From assembly GCF_037975245.1 (NCBI RefSeq), contig NC_092575.1:13366001-13430000 (forward strand): DNA of 64,000 nt, given 5' to 3'. This document shows positions 35,901-47,837 of this stretch, in pieces; the first letter of the stretch is position 1, and every line of letters begins with the position of its first letter. The position numbers were made by a program, and so were the translations under genes. The notes beneath the pieces were generated by a model. It was not told the DNA's origin. It did not search any database and saw only the letters and a list, made by a program, of their open reading frames with translations. Source of the stretch: Apostichopus japonicus. Taxonomy: Eukaryota; Echinodermata; Holothuroidea; Aspidochirotida; Stichopodidae.

Positions 35901-36133
35901 TCCAAATGTGATAAAGTGGAATTTTGCCCTTTTGGCATTCCAAGGATTCAGCAATCTGCACAGGTACAGGAAGTTCTCTGCCCTTCCCTGATACCCTTTG
36001 TATATTCATTAGGAGAGCACTGCTGCCAAGGAGTTGTTCCATCTCCCTGTTGCTACCCATCATGTTACACGGATCTTCATTGTTCTCTGCTCCATAGTAC
36101 CTAACCACATACTCTCCACAAAGAAATAGGGCT
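32958..36133. other. intergenic stretch with dispersed-repeat remains
   Basis: No gene recognised. A near-perfect 28-bp inverted repeat lies at 33,719-33,746, followed to about 34,300 by GGTCA-rich repeated text ('gaaacttggacac', 'ggtcaaaggtc' style) typical of a dispersed repeat. Fragment CAGTGGTGTGGCCAGGATT at 34,735 resembles a TIR end, but no partner was found. Segments 35,535-35,600 and 35,795-35,860 look like diverged duplicates. Confidence 0.4.
33719..33746. repeat. 28-bp near-perfect palindrome
   Basis: AGCTCATACCAGCA followed by TGCTGGTGTGAGCT; one mismatched pair across the whole palindrome. It sits at the head of a dispersed-repeat-like segment and may be a transposon end. Confidence 0.75.
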
Positions 36134-36142
36134 TATAGTTTT

Positions 36143-36428
36143 GGCCGTGGCTATTCTTATGACTAGTCGTAACAATTATTTATAAACTACTCTTACGACA
36201 AGGGCGAATTCAAGCGCAGTAAAGTAAATAAAGCAACTGCGCATGTTGTAGGGGTAACCCTAACCCTAACTTTAACCCTAAACCCCAATCCTAACCCTAA
36301 CACTAACCCTAACCTGAAATTATTGTTACTCCTAGTCGTAAAAAATAGTTCTCCTGTCATAAAAATAGCAACTGCGCATGCGTAGTCGGAAATTATTCTT
36401 ACGAACAGTCATAAGAATAGCCACTTTG
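36143..36428. mobile_element. Small TIR element carrying telomere-like repeats
   Basis: Inverted ends share GTGGCTATTCTTATGAC (from 36,147 and reversed to 36,424). A 9-bp direct repeat TATAGTTTT flanks it (36,134-36,142; 36,429-36,437), which would fit a Mutator-like insertion. The outermost four bases of the two ends do not match. Interior: two GCAACTGCGCATG copies bracket a CCCTAA-type array. Confidence 0.7.
36255..36315. repeat. Interstitial telomere-like repeat (CCCTAA)n
   Basis: About ten units of CCCTAA/TAACCC with single-base variants (CTTTAA, ACCCCAAT, CACTAA). TTAGGG-type repeats are the animal telomere sequence; here they lie inside a TIR element. Confidence 0.9.
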
Positions 36429-36437
36429 TATAGTTTT

Positions 36438-38482
36438 AGTGATTGTGGAAAGGTTATTCCCAATGGAGTCTTTATTTCTGTTGTATGTTGTTAAACTAAG
36501 ATGACATGTTCATGTGTATAAGTTAACCAACATGTTAGTTGCTTGTGTAATAATTTTAACTTAGTATCCTTTGACTTTGTGAGGAGGTTGGCTACTGAAC
36601 TACTTTTACTCTCAGGGCCATGTGCTTCATTCCTCCACTTATCCTTTGTTAGAGAGACATTGTATTGATTGTTTTGTGAGAGAAAATTCAACCATTCATG
36701 TGAAGAAAAAGAGCCTATTTCAGTGTATCTTGGTGAGTTATTTCATATTGATTATTAGTTAAATTTTACTTAATGGCATATGTTGTAAGAACTATTATTG
36801 TAAGAGAGATTTGGGGATATTATTGAGTTTCTCTCACAGAGTTCTACCATGTGGTGGAGCATTCATACATATTGTTGTGTAAAGTAACAGTAAGTTAGTA
36901 GGTCTATTTAAGTCAGTGTTATACTTGGGAAGGTTTAGTTTCAAGTGTAAAAGGAAGATTGCATTTCAAACTGTTTTTATTTGATATTTGTTTATTGATA
37001 TTGGTTTAATTACCTTATTTACCTGTCAATTTCATATTTTAGTAGCTTCTCAGTGACATTATGGGAATAATTCTTAGTCACATGGTTAAAGGGGTAGTAC
37101 TGACTGAGTTCATGTTTTCAGCTATGATCATTTATTGTCCTCGGTATTAGTTCAGACAGAGTTAAGTTACTCATGATTCATTTACAATGTGCTTTAGTAA
37201 CTGATATTAAACCGATTGATGGGTTCTAGGTGTTTTGGTGTATTATAGGAATTCCCTTGGGACTGTGTGTATAACTCAAGTGTGACGTTATTGGTTATTA
37301 TATTTCTAGCTTAACTTCAGTTTCAATTTTGTGTTAATCCAGTGTAATTAAGGGATTAAAGGTTCATCAACTCAGACATTTTAAGAGTTTCAGTTGTACA
37401 TCAAATTAAAGGGGCTGTGTATGAGCACTATGTAGTAAATCTAAGCATGTATGAAATACCCTTGTAGTGTATTGTTCTTAAAAGGCAAATGTTGTACCAT
37501 ACTTTTTGTAATACTTTGGGCAGCTTGTGTATTGGTGCTCCTAAAAAGCATATCTGACTTTACCAAGTTGTACTTAGTACCTTAAATGCTTATATGTAGT
37601 TATATATGTCATAATTCAATTAAATTAACCATTGTAAGCTATTCCAGATTTTATATGGTTATATATTAATTTTCTGGTTTAGGTTCTTTTGAGCTGAGTC
37701 GTGATCCGGTGATGTGAGGTTTACCGTTTACTGATCATTGTTGTTAGATGACTGGGCTGGTAAGTGATGCATGATATTTTGCAGGGTATTTCCTTTGTGG
37801 TCATAATTGTTCATGCGAGGACCTGAGGTTACATTTTAGCTATTTTGTTTACTATTATTTTCTGATTTTATCTTGCCAGGAGCGAAAGGATGTATATACG
37901 CCATGCCATTGAATTGTATTCTTCTTCATGTTACAGAAGGTGTTAATTAAATTTCATATTTAGTTATGTGCTAGATTGGTACTTCGGTAAATATTATTAT
38001 ATTCTGCTGTTATCATTTTTATGGGTGATGTTATTGTACTACGTAAGAGATTCCCTTTTTCACTTTTCGGGTTTATATGGATGAACCGATAACTCCATTC
38101 TTTTCTTCAATTCATTTCCAATTCTTTTTCAATTCATTCAAGTCTTACTCAATTATTATCTTGTTATTTTCACTAGAGTGGAGCTATTGCAGGGTTGCTA
38201 GTCACTTGTTCATTGCAAGATTGTTTTACCAGTTATCTGTTGTTTTATTATTTTCATTCAATTGAGGAGTTTCACACTCATGGTAGGTTGTTGGGTAATG
38301 TATACATGGCTTACCTGGACAACTGTTTAGTTTTTATATTTTCTCTTCTCATTGCAGAGGCTGTTTGTCTGTTTGTTTTGTTGAATAAATTGGATAAACC
38401 AAGTACGACTCTTCATCATTGTCATTTGTGTGGCATGACTCACCGCTAGCTCCCAATTCAACTAGATTCCCAAATCGCTTCA
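36438..38482. mobile_element. Probable LTR upstream of a tRNA-Leu primer-binding site (left boundary not found)
   Basis: The sequence ends CA at 38,481-38,482, one base before a primer-binding site, and carries AATAAA at 38,384-38,389, as an LTR polyadenylation signal would lie. I could not identify the TG start or a target duplication, and no second LTR copy is in the window, so length is unknown and start 36,438 is only an outer limit. Confidence 0.35.
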
Positions 38483-38483
38483 T

Positions 38484-38500
38484 TGGTGTCAGAAGTGGGA
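38484..38500 (+). promoter_or_regulatory. Retrotransposon primer-binding site complementary to tRNA-Leu
   Basis: TGGTGTCAGAAGTGGGA is complementary, including the CCA end, to the 3' terminus of eukaryotic tRNA-Leu ending TCCCACTTCTGACACCA. SURL/Mag-type Ty3 elements of echinoderms use tRNA-Leu primers of this kind. Confidence 0.65.
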
Positions 38501-39930
38501 TGACGGCTTGACTTTTTGTTGCATTCTCATTCATTTTTTTATTCATGTTTGTAGTTGTTTCCGTACTGCAGGTACAGCGGGGAACTGTTCAGGTTTATCC
38601 TGTATTGTTGTATTTCACCGTTTCACAAAATTTCTTGTATTTTGATTTCATTAATGACAGTGAGTTCATATGTCATTGCGGGGAACTTGTAGTGAAGTGA
38701 AATTTTGTTGTGTGCACCCGTTGTATTTGCATGTATTATGTAATAGTTCGTAACAGTGAGTTTTTAGCGTTAGCTGTTTCCACGTGTTTCTTCAGTTCTG
38801 TATACGTCGTTTTAATGGCAGCATCGTCCCTGCAGAGCTCCGGGGCATCGCCTCGTTATCCCTTTCGTAATTTGTTAATTTCATTTAATCTTGGGTCGTC
38901 ATCAGCCCAGATTTACTCTATATCTGTATCACCTGAAGTCAGGAGGGAGATGTCACCCTTCTCAGAGGCAGGATGCCTCAGGTTTTTGGATGGTTCGGCT
39001 TCTGGCTCGAAGCCAATGGTTTCCAAGATGGCGGACCTACTACAGTATATAGCGAGCTAGCGCAGATGGAGTCTTGATGTCCGCGAGCGTGGAGAGCTTC
39101 CTTTACCGCGAGCGTAGAGTCATCTTCTTCTTCGTTACCGCGAGCGAGCTTCACACATTAGTAAGAGTTTAAACCATAAATATTGTTTCGTAAATGCCCT
39201 ATTGTAGTTTTGAATGTTGCTCCTTTGGCTAGGTTGTACTTGACCGTACAAAGTACATTTGTTAGGTTGTATTTGGACCTCGGTCCTACGGGGATTATAG
39301 CGTGTGTTTATTGTTAAGCACATGGGTGCTAGTAGTATTGTGTACCTTTATACTGTACTGTAGAGTGACAGTACTGGTTAGGTTGAGTTTTACAGTAGTA
39401 TTGCGTAGTATTATACTGTAGTGTTACAGTACCTTGAGTTTATATACAGAAAGTTATTGACAGTTCAGTTGTATTGGATTATTATTTTATTGTAACTGTA
39501 TTTTTGTATTGTACTGCTCGCAGTGTAAAGAGTGTACGTATTTGTATTTTGTATCTTGAACATATTGTTACTGTTAGTCACTATAGAGTTGTCTCAGAGC
39601 TTGTCCTTTTAATCTTAGCCTTTATGGATAGCTATAGAGTGCCAAGTCTCTTGAGAGTTTGTGGGTTCAGGAGGTGGAAATTCCTGCTGTCTAGGAACAG
39701 TACGGTGGAAAGGCCTATAATGTGTTGCAGCGGCATGTGTTGCCCTAGGCTGGCCATTACGAAGGTGTTAAATTCCTCGCCTGTTGGCAAACGTTTATTA
39801 TTATTTATGCAGATTATTTCATAATGTTCACTTTACATTGTTTATTTTACACTTCGTGCAGTTATTGCGAGATTGGTATTTCGTAGCTTGAGTATTTATG
39901 GTACAGATAGAGACTACACTTTAAAGTGTA
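38501..39930 (+). other. Sequence downstream of the primer-binding site; no gag-pol recognised
   Basis: If an LTR element is present its interior is truncated: no protease, RT, RNase H or integrase motif is visible. A 116-residue frame (38,710-39,060) with no recognisable domain could be leader sequence. Short repeated words occur ('taccgcgagcg' around 39,080-39,150; 'tactgtag..gttacagta' around 39,350-39,430). Confidence 0.35.
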
Positions 39931-40109
39931 GGCTATTAACAGTTTTGACCCACATGACATGTCTGTGTAGAACCAAAGGGCATGATAAGATTGGATCTCA
40001 TAGTCCAAATTGTAATCCAATATATAATCTCTGATATAGATATGTTAGTAACAAAAACAAACCACGATAAATCCTTTAGGCAAAGAAAAGAATACACTCC
40101 TGCTGTCCT

Positions 40110-40120
<11 letters not shown>

Positions 40121-40157
<37 letters not shown>

Positions 40158-40162
40158 TGATA

Positions 40163-40225
<63 letters not shown>

Positions 40226-40580
40226 GTGATGGTGATGATAATGGTGATGATGATGATGATAATAATAATGATGATGATGATGATGATGTTGATGATGATG
40301 ATGATTACAATAATGATAATGATAATGGTGATGATGATGATGATGATGATAATAATGATGTTGATGATGATGGTGATGATGATGATGATGATGATGACGA
40401 CGACGACGACGATGACGATGATGATGATGATGACGACGATGATGACGATGACCACGACGATGACGATGACGATGACCACGACGATGACGATGACGATGAC
40501 CACGACGATGACGATGACGATGACTATGACGTTGACGATGAGGATGATGTTGACGATGACGTTGACGATGACGACGACGA
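40121..40580. repeat. (GAT)n / (GAC)n trinucleotide array, left arm
   Basis: About 460 bp of GAT repeats grading into GATGAC/GACGAC. Long open frames in all phases (poly-Asp, poly-Met, poly-Ile) are repeat artefacts. Its mirror partner is at 51,679-52,155. Confidence 0.95.
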
Positions 40581-41913
40581 CACCATTTACCTTAAATGTA
40601 CCGAGAGTGAATTCCATAAGCACAGAATTGTGTCTTGGAAATTGCGATCACCATTTTTCTTCACTGTCACTCATACTTTGCATATTCTTTGGCGTTAAAA
40701 AATGCTATTATAGCTCGGAAGAATATTAGACGTAAGTTATTTTTTCTTTGACTGAAGCTATATACTCGATAAAGTACTCCACCTTGACCTATAACTAGAA
40801 TACGTTTAATAATAATTACAAGTTCTAAGTATCTTTTCAGGGGATTCCATGAATATAATAGCTTGGATGCTTAACGCAAAAAAAGAAGAAGCAATAAATA
40901 GACGACAAAGAAAAGGCTCCAATGGAGTTAGTAAGTCCGATAACTTACATTCCGTTTATTGAGCGAAACCGTCTTCTATGTAAACTACATTTTGTGTTTC
41001 TTTAACGATGAAAATAAAAACTGGAAGGACACGCATTGAACATGATGAAAAACTCAAAGACTTTACACGTGCAAAACAAAACAAAATCAAACCTTTGCTG
41101 TTATACTGCGCCTACACGAATGCTGGGTAAATTCTTTACACAATGTGGTTTAAGTATTGGCTATTAACAGTTTTGACCCACATGACATATCTGTGTAGAA
41201 CCAAAGGGCATGATAAGATTAGATCCGATAGACCAAGTTGTAATCCAATATATAAATCTCTGATATACATATATTAGTGACATGATCATGAAAACTTCTC
41301 GTTTACCATTCATGTTGTTATTACACACAGAAAGGTGTTTGTTCAAAAGCTCACTACTTCCTTCTCTAATCATGTTTAGGTACACTCAAATAAAATTTAG
41401 AAATCAGTGGTTATAGTTAAGCCGTAACAGCAATATTCGTGTGTAGGAAAACAAAAACTATTAAGTATCAATAGAATACAATTAAGAGCAAAGGCTTTAT
41501 TTAACCCTTTTAAAAGGTTTAGGTATATGTATATCACTGTATATTGTATTGCATATTCCATATCTCCTAGCCATACCTCATAGGGTATTTACAACTCATA
41601 TCTACTAAGAAGTTTCTTAAAGCAGCCAATCCCACCCCTCCCACTTCATGATGACTTAACTAATTAAAAATATATGTAAAAGAGACATTTCTTCTCGTTG
41701 CCCTCATTACGGACCTCCTACCCAGGTGTTTGGTGATTAAAACATATGCTTAAACTAAGCTAAAAGCCTCTATTGATAAGCTAGTGGGAGAAATTAACTT
41801 TAAATATGAAATGATTGTTATTTGATCATAACATGTTAATTTAATGACATCAATTGACCAATTTATATACCAATAGAACTGTGTATAGACACGTACAGAT
41901 GAAAATATCTTCA

Positions 41914-41919
41914 TTTATT
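41914..41919 (-). promoter_or_regulatory. candidate polyadenylation signal of the left lectin gene
   Basis: AATAAA on the minus strand about 60 bp past the last lectin stop codon. Confidence 0.45.
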
Positions 41920-41978
41920 GCAGAAAGGGAAAACTTTAAATAGTCCAATGTAATTTTTAATTTATCAGTATAATTCGA

Positions 41979-44732
41979 TTAGCCGGAGTTGCACAATGGA
42001 TCCATGCACATAGTACAAAGGCTTATGGTACAACTTCTGTCATTAATCTTCCAGTTGTCAATTCGATAACTTGCCACACACCCCTGCCATTTTCCATAGT
42101 TATTAGGTTGATGTTCAATCCACCAACTGCAGAAATAACAAAAGCATCAACTGTTCAAATAGAATACTCCTTTCAAATTAATGAAAGATGCAGATGATGA
42201 AGATGGTTTGCAGTAAATTAATACAAACGTAATACACGTAGTTACAGGTTCACTCTATTTAGACTGTTTAAACTGTAAAATCAACACACTGCTGCTACCG
42301 GACAATAGGAAATGATCTTCTACTCTGCCAAAACAGTGAAAAACAGCATTTTACATTTTTATTATAGTGTATAATTTTTTATGCATCCTGTAACCTATTA
42401 GTGTTCCTTTTGTTGTCATCGGTGTTGTCCGTTTGACGTTCCATAAATTCCACCAGGATGGTTAGAATATATTGTTCTTCTTTCATCGGTCAAAAATACA
42501 TTTCTAGCAGGACAATTAAATTAGCGAAATAGCCTGATACATTGTGTCCGCTATAGTTGTTCAAAATACAGTACGTTAAAAAATGATGGTGCCTTTGTAA
42601 ATACATGTACCTGGTGGTAATAATATCGCTGTAGGCCGTACCTACTTAGACTATACATATCAATATTGAACAATGGCTGAGCAGCCTTTGATAGGGAACA
42701 CAAGAACGGACTGATATATAGGCTAGCCTGATACATACCTATCACTATCGGCAAAGTCGGGACCTTCATTCCATTTGAATTGGTTTTCATCTTTTCGAAT
42801 AATATCAACCCACACCGCATCGCAGGAAGAAGATTCTGCATGTGTACTCATCAGATCCCTGAATGTCTCCTGATGGAAGAATAAAATATCGGCTAAACTA
42901 CAGTCACAAGTTACTGATATTACACTGACGAGAAACAGATGTGTGTCTTAGACTAAGAGTAATATAATATATCTATATATGGTAGATATAATATATGTTA
43001 AATTGAGACCCTAAGATCTAGTAATGTCTTTAAAAACGATGACATATTAAGTTGTTTATATCTTAGGCAATAATTTGGCCTTTCCATTATACCATTAGGT
43101 GTTTATAAGTTTGCTAGGGGCAAACTATTAGAGGTGGAGATACTAGTTGTATCAATAAATTTAAGTTTCAACGACATTCTACAAATATTTGAACGTTACA
43201 GAAGATATCAAGACTCCCTGTGTAGGTTCCTTGGCTCTAATCCTTTCTCCTTCTCGTTAACCAATCCCATGTAAGCACACCTAGTTAAGCCAGTCACATG
43301 ATACTGAGTGTCTTTTCCATGAATTTAACACGTAACAATTAATATCCCAGATAGAACAATTGTTTTTTAATGTATCGCAAACATTAATTTTCCGTGCTTA
43401 CCTCTGCTGTTTTGTTGGGCTGCAAATGCTCATAACGGAACATTTTCCCTCCAATTTCTCCACAGGCAATCTTCGCCTCGTCATACGTCTTTAAAGCAGC
43501 AATTAAAATGTTGCAACCTTGAAGATAAATATTCATATTTGAAATAAAATAACATACTTTTTAGACTGGCCACACTACTTTCCGGTTAATTCTGTTGTAA
43601 AATCTTTCATTAAGACTTGTTCCTATATTATTTTTTTTTCTAAGCGTATGGTTGCTTCAAGCTATTCTGTCATGCTAAAGGTGTGTTTGTTCTTTTATTC
43701 TTATTAGGCTATATAAATACAATCTTAAAAAGGCACAGAATGAATATTTACGAGGTGCGTTTTCAATAGTCTCTGATGTAGAGGGAGGCACGTCTGTAGT
43801 GCTATGGCTTTGAGCTTCCTGTGAGCTGCTGGGAGGTGTGTTACCATTGGTTGGTGTCAGTCCTTCATGTATGAAAGAACGAACAAAAAATTATTAGCTG
43901 TAAAACCGTGAAATGTTATTCGGAAAAAAATGCATCCATAACAACACAATAAACACTTTGCAACTTTGAAGATAAATATTCCATTTGTTAAATTAAAACA
44001 AAATAAGAAAATCATCATCGTTATCGTCATAGTGATCATCATATTTAGTTATTTATATGTCTGTTATGATATGTTATACTGTCGAATGTGTTAACTTTGC
44101 TATTGTGAACGTATTATTATAATAGTGACAAAACCAAACGTCATTCAAGGTCAGAAAAAGGAGAATTGTGAAAGGTGCCCGTAGGCTATTAGTTATACAT
44201 AACAGTTATATTCCCAACGATTTTCTGAACATTTCAGCCTCTGCTATAGCTTTTCTTGTTAATTTTGTTGTAGAATGCTGCTAGAATTCTGCATTAAAGC
44301 CTTACCCCTCCCCCCTTGTATTCTTTTCTATCTTACAAGTTTTCACTTTATCCTTTTATGCTATAGCTGCTTTTGCATTTATAATTCTTAATAGGCTACA
44401 AAGTGAAGCAGAAATCTATACTTACTAGATGCGGTTTCAGTATCCTCTGTAATAGAGGGAGACACATCCGTGGTGCTGTCTGCTTGAACTTTCGATGATA
44501 TACTAGGCGGACTACATGGGTATCCAATGTTTGATGTTTTAACACCTGTCACATGTAAAAGATCGAGTAAACTGTAATTTATTTACTTAAATCTAAATTT
44601 AAATTAGAAGTGTTATTTGAACCCTTGCATGCATAGTATATCACACACGAAATGTATAAATAGTATAAATAAATAAATAAATAAAAAAATAAATAAATAA
44701 ATAAATGAATAAATAAATGAATGAATGAATGA

Positions 44733-44786
<54 letters not shown>

Positions 44787-44862
44787 GCGTATATATATAT
44801 TAATATATATATATATACATAAATATATATACGCCTATATATATATATATATATATACATAC

Positions 44863-44958
<96 letters not shown>

Positions 44959-46306
44959 GAGTTGTTATGTTATTCGAAAATTAAAATATAGTGACGGTAT
45001 TGACATTTGTAAGAATACTGACATTCTTAGTCATCATTGTTATATTCAAGTGAAAATTGCAATCCCAACATTATTTTGTATAATATTCATTGTAACAACA
45101 CTCTTAACCAAGAACAGGCCGCAATTTGTGATGAAAAACTTAGTATTAGTGAATGTTGGGAATAGAAGCACTTAATTCTTTTGCGAATGGAAACATTGTA
45201 TGGAAACAATCTATTTTACTATTTACATACTTCTGAAATTGTTTTGGACTATTGCGTTTTAGTTTCTAGTATCGTGTAGTACGGGTGTGTTTTTTTATAT
45301 TGTTGCTTTCGGCAGTTACATTTTTTGCCTTATTGGTTCTATATATTTAATATTTTGGTTTTTGTTACTATTTGTTTTTAGGTTTTACATTTGTAAAGCC
45401 CTTTGAGCAGCTTTGCTGATTATGCGCTATACATATTATTACTTATTATTATTATATTTCTGCACAAATTATGAAAATATAGGGACTAAGGGGGCAGCCT
45501 TGTCTGACTCCTCTAGAAATATGAAAAAATGAAAAGGAATAACCATTATTACAGACACACGCGGCTACATTGGAGTAAAGGGTACGTACCCATCTAATAA
45601 AATCCTCCTTCAAATTAAAGAAATCCAAACATCTGAAAATGAAATTCCATTCCAGGCGGTCAAAGCTTTCTCAAAGTCAACTAAGAGGAGGACACCTGGC
45701 ACATTATAATCTTTACAATAAACAAATATATATATTCCTGGTAGTGACGGTATTTCAGCTGAATTTTATAACGATTTTGGTCCATTATCGGCGATTTGGT
45801 TTTTAATTCGCTCAATTATGCACATGAGGAGATTAGGATGTCTGATGAACAAGGGCCGGTATAATTTCCTTAATTCCAAAGCCGAAAAAAGATCACACTT
45901 CTGTTAAAATCTACCGCCTTATTTCTTTATTGAATGTGGATTATAAAATCGCTGCTAAGGCCCTGTATTGCTACCAGGACCAAGACAATGTTACCTTCCA
46001 TATCTTACTCAAATCAAACTGGTTTTATTAAGAATAGATTTATTGGTGATAATATTCGGTTTGTTTTAGATTGTATTGGCTATTAATATCAATAGCTCTC
46101 CTATTGTTAGTGGTACCACTATCAACAATAAGGTTTTTGTTCAATAGTAGCTTTTCAGACGTGTTTTTTTTTTGAGAGGGGGGGGGGGCGGTTAGCATAC
46201 ATGTAATTGCCCGAGTATTTGGGAAAAATCAAGCAAAAACAATATATAAATATGTATATATGTGAAAGGAATCTTGAAACTTTATGTTCATTACCGAACC
46301 AACATA

Positions 46307-46347
<41 letters not shown>

Positions 46348-46470
46348 AGAATCTTGAAACTTTACGTTCATTACCGAACCAATCACAAAAGAAAAATTAC
46401 GCTTACCTTCCGCCATGACTATCACTGTTAAGATGCCGATCGCAAGTTTTTCCGGACGCATTTTCGTCAT
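41979..46470 (-). CDS. Secreted C-type lectin-domain protein, left copy (six exons; last exon apparently out of frame)
   Basis: Exons, in order: 46470-46407 (signal peptide; Met then [12 protein letters not shown]), 44545-44426 and 43862-43752 (two related Ser/Thr/Pro-rich linkers, both with TTDV-PS), 43517-43402, 42869-42739 and 42127-41979 (C-type lectin domain). The first three introns are phase 1, then 0 and 2. Lectin features: [29 protein letters not shown], a QPN motif in the sugar-binding loop position and W-K-I-N-D-R-S-C like the WND motif. Such proteins bind carbohydrate and often act in innate immunity or at surfaces. With the strong donor AG|GTATGT the last exon starts WWD then stop; the lectin frame lies two bases away. 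A weaker donor (A|GTGATA, five bases earlier) would restore it. It may therefore be functional with that donor, mis-sequenced, or a young pseudogene. Confidence 0.7.
44660..44732. repeat. (AAAT)n / (AATG)n tetranucleotide run
   Basis: AAATAAATAAAT passing into AATGAATGAATG, directly before the TA array. Confidence 0.8.
44733..44955. repeat. (TA)n microsatellite
   Basis: About 220 bp of TA with interruptions GTA, GGCG and TAAA, including a local inverted repeat (TATAGGCGTATATA ... TATATACGCCTATA). Confidence 0.9.
45391..45458 (+). mobile_element. LINE/SINE 3'-tail remnant
   Basis: TTGTAAAGCCCTTTGAGCAG ... TATGCGCTATACATATTATT then ATT repeats; same tail type as at 30,986-31,041 in opposite orientation. 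It abuts the truncated end of the reversed LINE fragment. Confidence 0.6.
45480..46170. pseudogene. L1/Tx1-like LINE reverse transcriptase, fragment with 5' inversion
   Basis: On the minus strand from about 45,730 down to 45,460 one open frame holds RT motif A (LLVDFEKAF, then LEWNF) and motif B ([10 protein letters not shown], then IFIICAEI). On the plus strand from 45,736 to about 46,090 lie the earlier RT motifs ([39 protein letters not shown]) in slightly shifted frames. Joined in protein order the two pieces are consecutive, so the 5' piece is inverted against the 3' piece. It is broken by frameshifts and truncated at both ends. It lies in intron 1 of the left lectin gene and is absent from the right arm. 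Confidence 0.8.
46266..46382. repeat. 33-35 bp direct repeat flanking a (TA)n run
   Basis: AATCTTGAAACTTTATGTTC...ACCGAACCAA (46,269-46,301) recurs with one change at 46,350-46,382; between them is a TA run (46,303-46,344). Confidence 0.75.
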
Positions 46471-46928
46471 ATTCTTAAGAATGTAACGCTTTTGGTTCCA
46501 AAAGGATGGCATGTAAACCGCAGAGAGGAAACAAAATATAAAACTTTAATCGGGTGTAGTACCCAAAAAATTAGGTGTAGAATAACTGATATATCGACTT
46601 AAATATAATCCCCTAATTACCATATCATTCTCCTCGCCGTTAAGTCATATCCTCCGGTTTATTATTTGTTATTTTGCGTGCGTTTGTGCAATTGAGTTAC
46701 TTCTTGTTCTGTCTTCCTTACCTTCAAACTTTCATATACATATTTCATATAAGTCTTACCAATGATATCTTTCCTTCCTAGATTTTAATGGAACTATGAT
46801 ATTATCCAAGCTAGCCAGTGAAACAACACATCTGCCTGCTCACGTCGCTCTCACAGACCAAACTAAAGTGTCGTCAATCTGATAGTCACCTTTTCAATGC
46901 AACTCTGTAACGTTCACGCCCTCTAGTT

Positions 46929-47183
46929 AAAAACATAGTATACTTGCGGCATGTTAAACCAAGTCATCGTGTGCCTTTGTTGGGCTGAAATTCTATTAGC
47001 TAATGTTCCGAATGACTATGAAAACGATAAAACTGCGTCTACTTCAACCTCAAGTCTACGATGACCGCAGATTAACACCTACTTACGTCACTCAGACATA
47101 CAAACGAATAAAACCAAGGTAGAAGTTGAATTCGAATTGCAAGATTTTCTTGAAATTCTGTTTAATGCAATGATGGATGGTTT
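46929..47183. promoter_or_regulatory. Spacer of the inverted duplication, between two divergent lectin copies
   Basis: The two arms stop matching at ctagttaaaa (left) and ttttaactag (right). The spacer is unique sequence. As the lectin copies diverge from here, the spacer plus arm ends (46,513-47,600) would be their shared promoter region; no motif is diagnostic. Confidence 0.4.
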
Positions 47184-47837
47184 TAACTAGAGGGCGTGAA
47201 CGTCACAGAGTTGCCTTGAAAAGGTAACGTGAGCAGGCTGATTTGTTTTTTTCACTGGCTAGCTTGGATAAGATCATATTTTCCATTAAAATCTAGGAAG
47301 GAAAATATTATTATTCTTTTAAATTTCATGTTTTTAAGCGGCCGAGTAAGATATAATCACTTATTTACTAAAGTTTGAAGGTATGAAAGACAGACAGAGA
47401 GAACTAGAAGTAACTCAATTGCACAAGCACACAAACTAACATATAATATACCGGAGGAAATGAAGTGAACGGCGAGGAGAATGAAATAGTAATGAGGGGA
47501 TTATATCTTAGTCGATATATCAGTTATTCTACATCTACTGTGAGGGATACTACACCCGATTAATTTTTTATATTTTGTTTCCTCTCTGCGGTTTACATAC
47601 CATCCTTTTGGAACCACTAGCGTTAAGTTCTTGAGAATTTATTTCATATTGTAATGGAAAGTCTGTATTGGATGATTTGCTTTCTATTCGATTTCACTGT
47701 TCTAGACTTTCCAACCCATTACCGTTGCATTTATACATTTCGTTTGTGTTAAACTATGCAATCAAGGGTCCACCACTAAATTAAAGTTAGATTTAAGTAA
47801 ATAAATTACAGTTTACTCGATCTTTTACATGTGACAG

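Larger units (their letters stand above)
40040..46928. repeat. Left arm of a large inverted duplication
   Basis: Blocks along this arm reappear reverse-complemented at 47,184-52,240 in mirror order. Examples: 46,500-46,590 against 47,505-47,620; lectin exon 2 (44,426-44,545) against 47,838-47,957; 42,551-42,870 against 49,303-49,620; 41,160-41,380 against 51,190-51,410; and 40,040-40,115 against 52,160-52,235. Differences include an extra ~1.8 kb with LINE and TA repeats on this side (44,660-46,480). The outermost 39,942-40,040 is a further partial copy of 41,158-41,280 in direct orientation. Confidence 0.92.

Noticed and set aside
39982-40729. Long open frames of poly-Asp, poly-Met and poly-Ile
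   Set aside because: Direct consequence of the GAT trinucleotide array; every phase on both strands is open and no flanking exon supports a gene.
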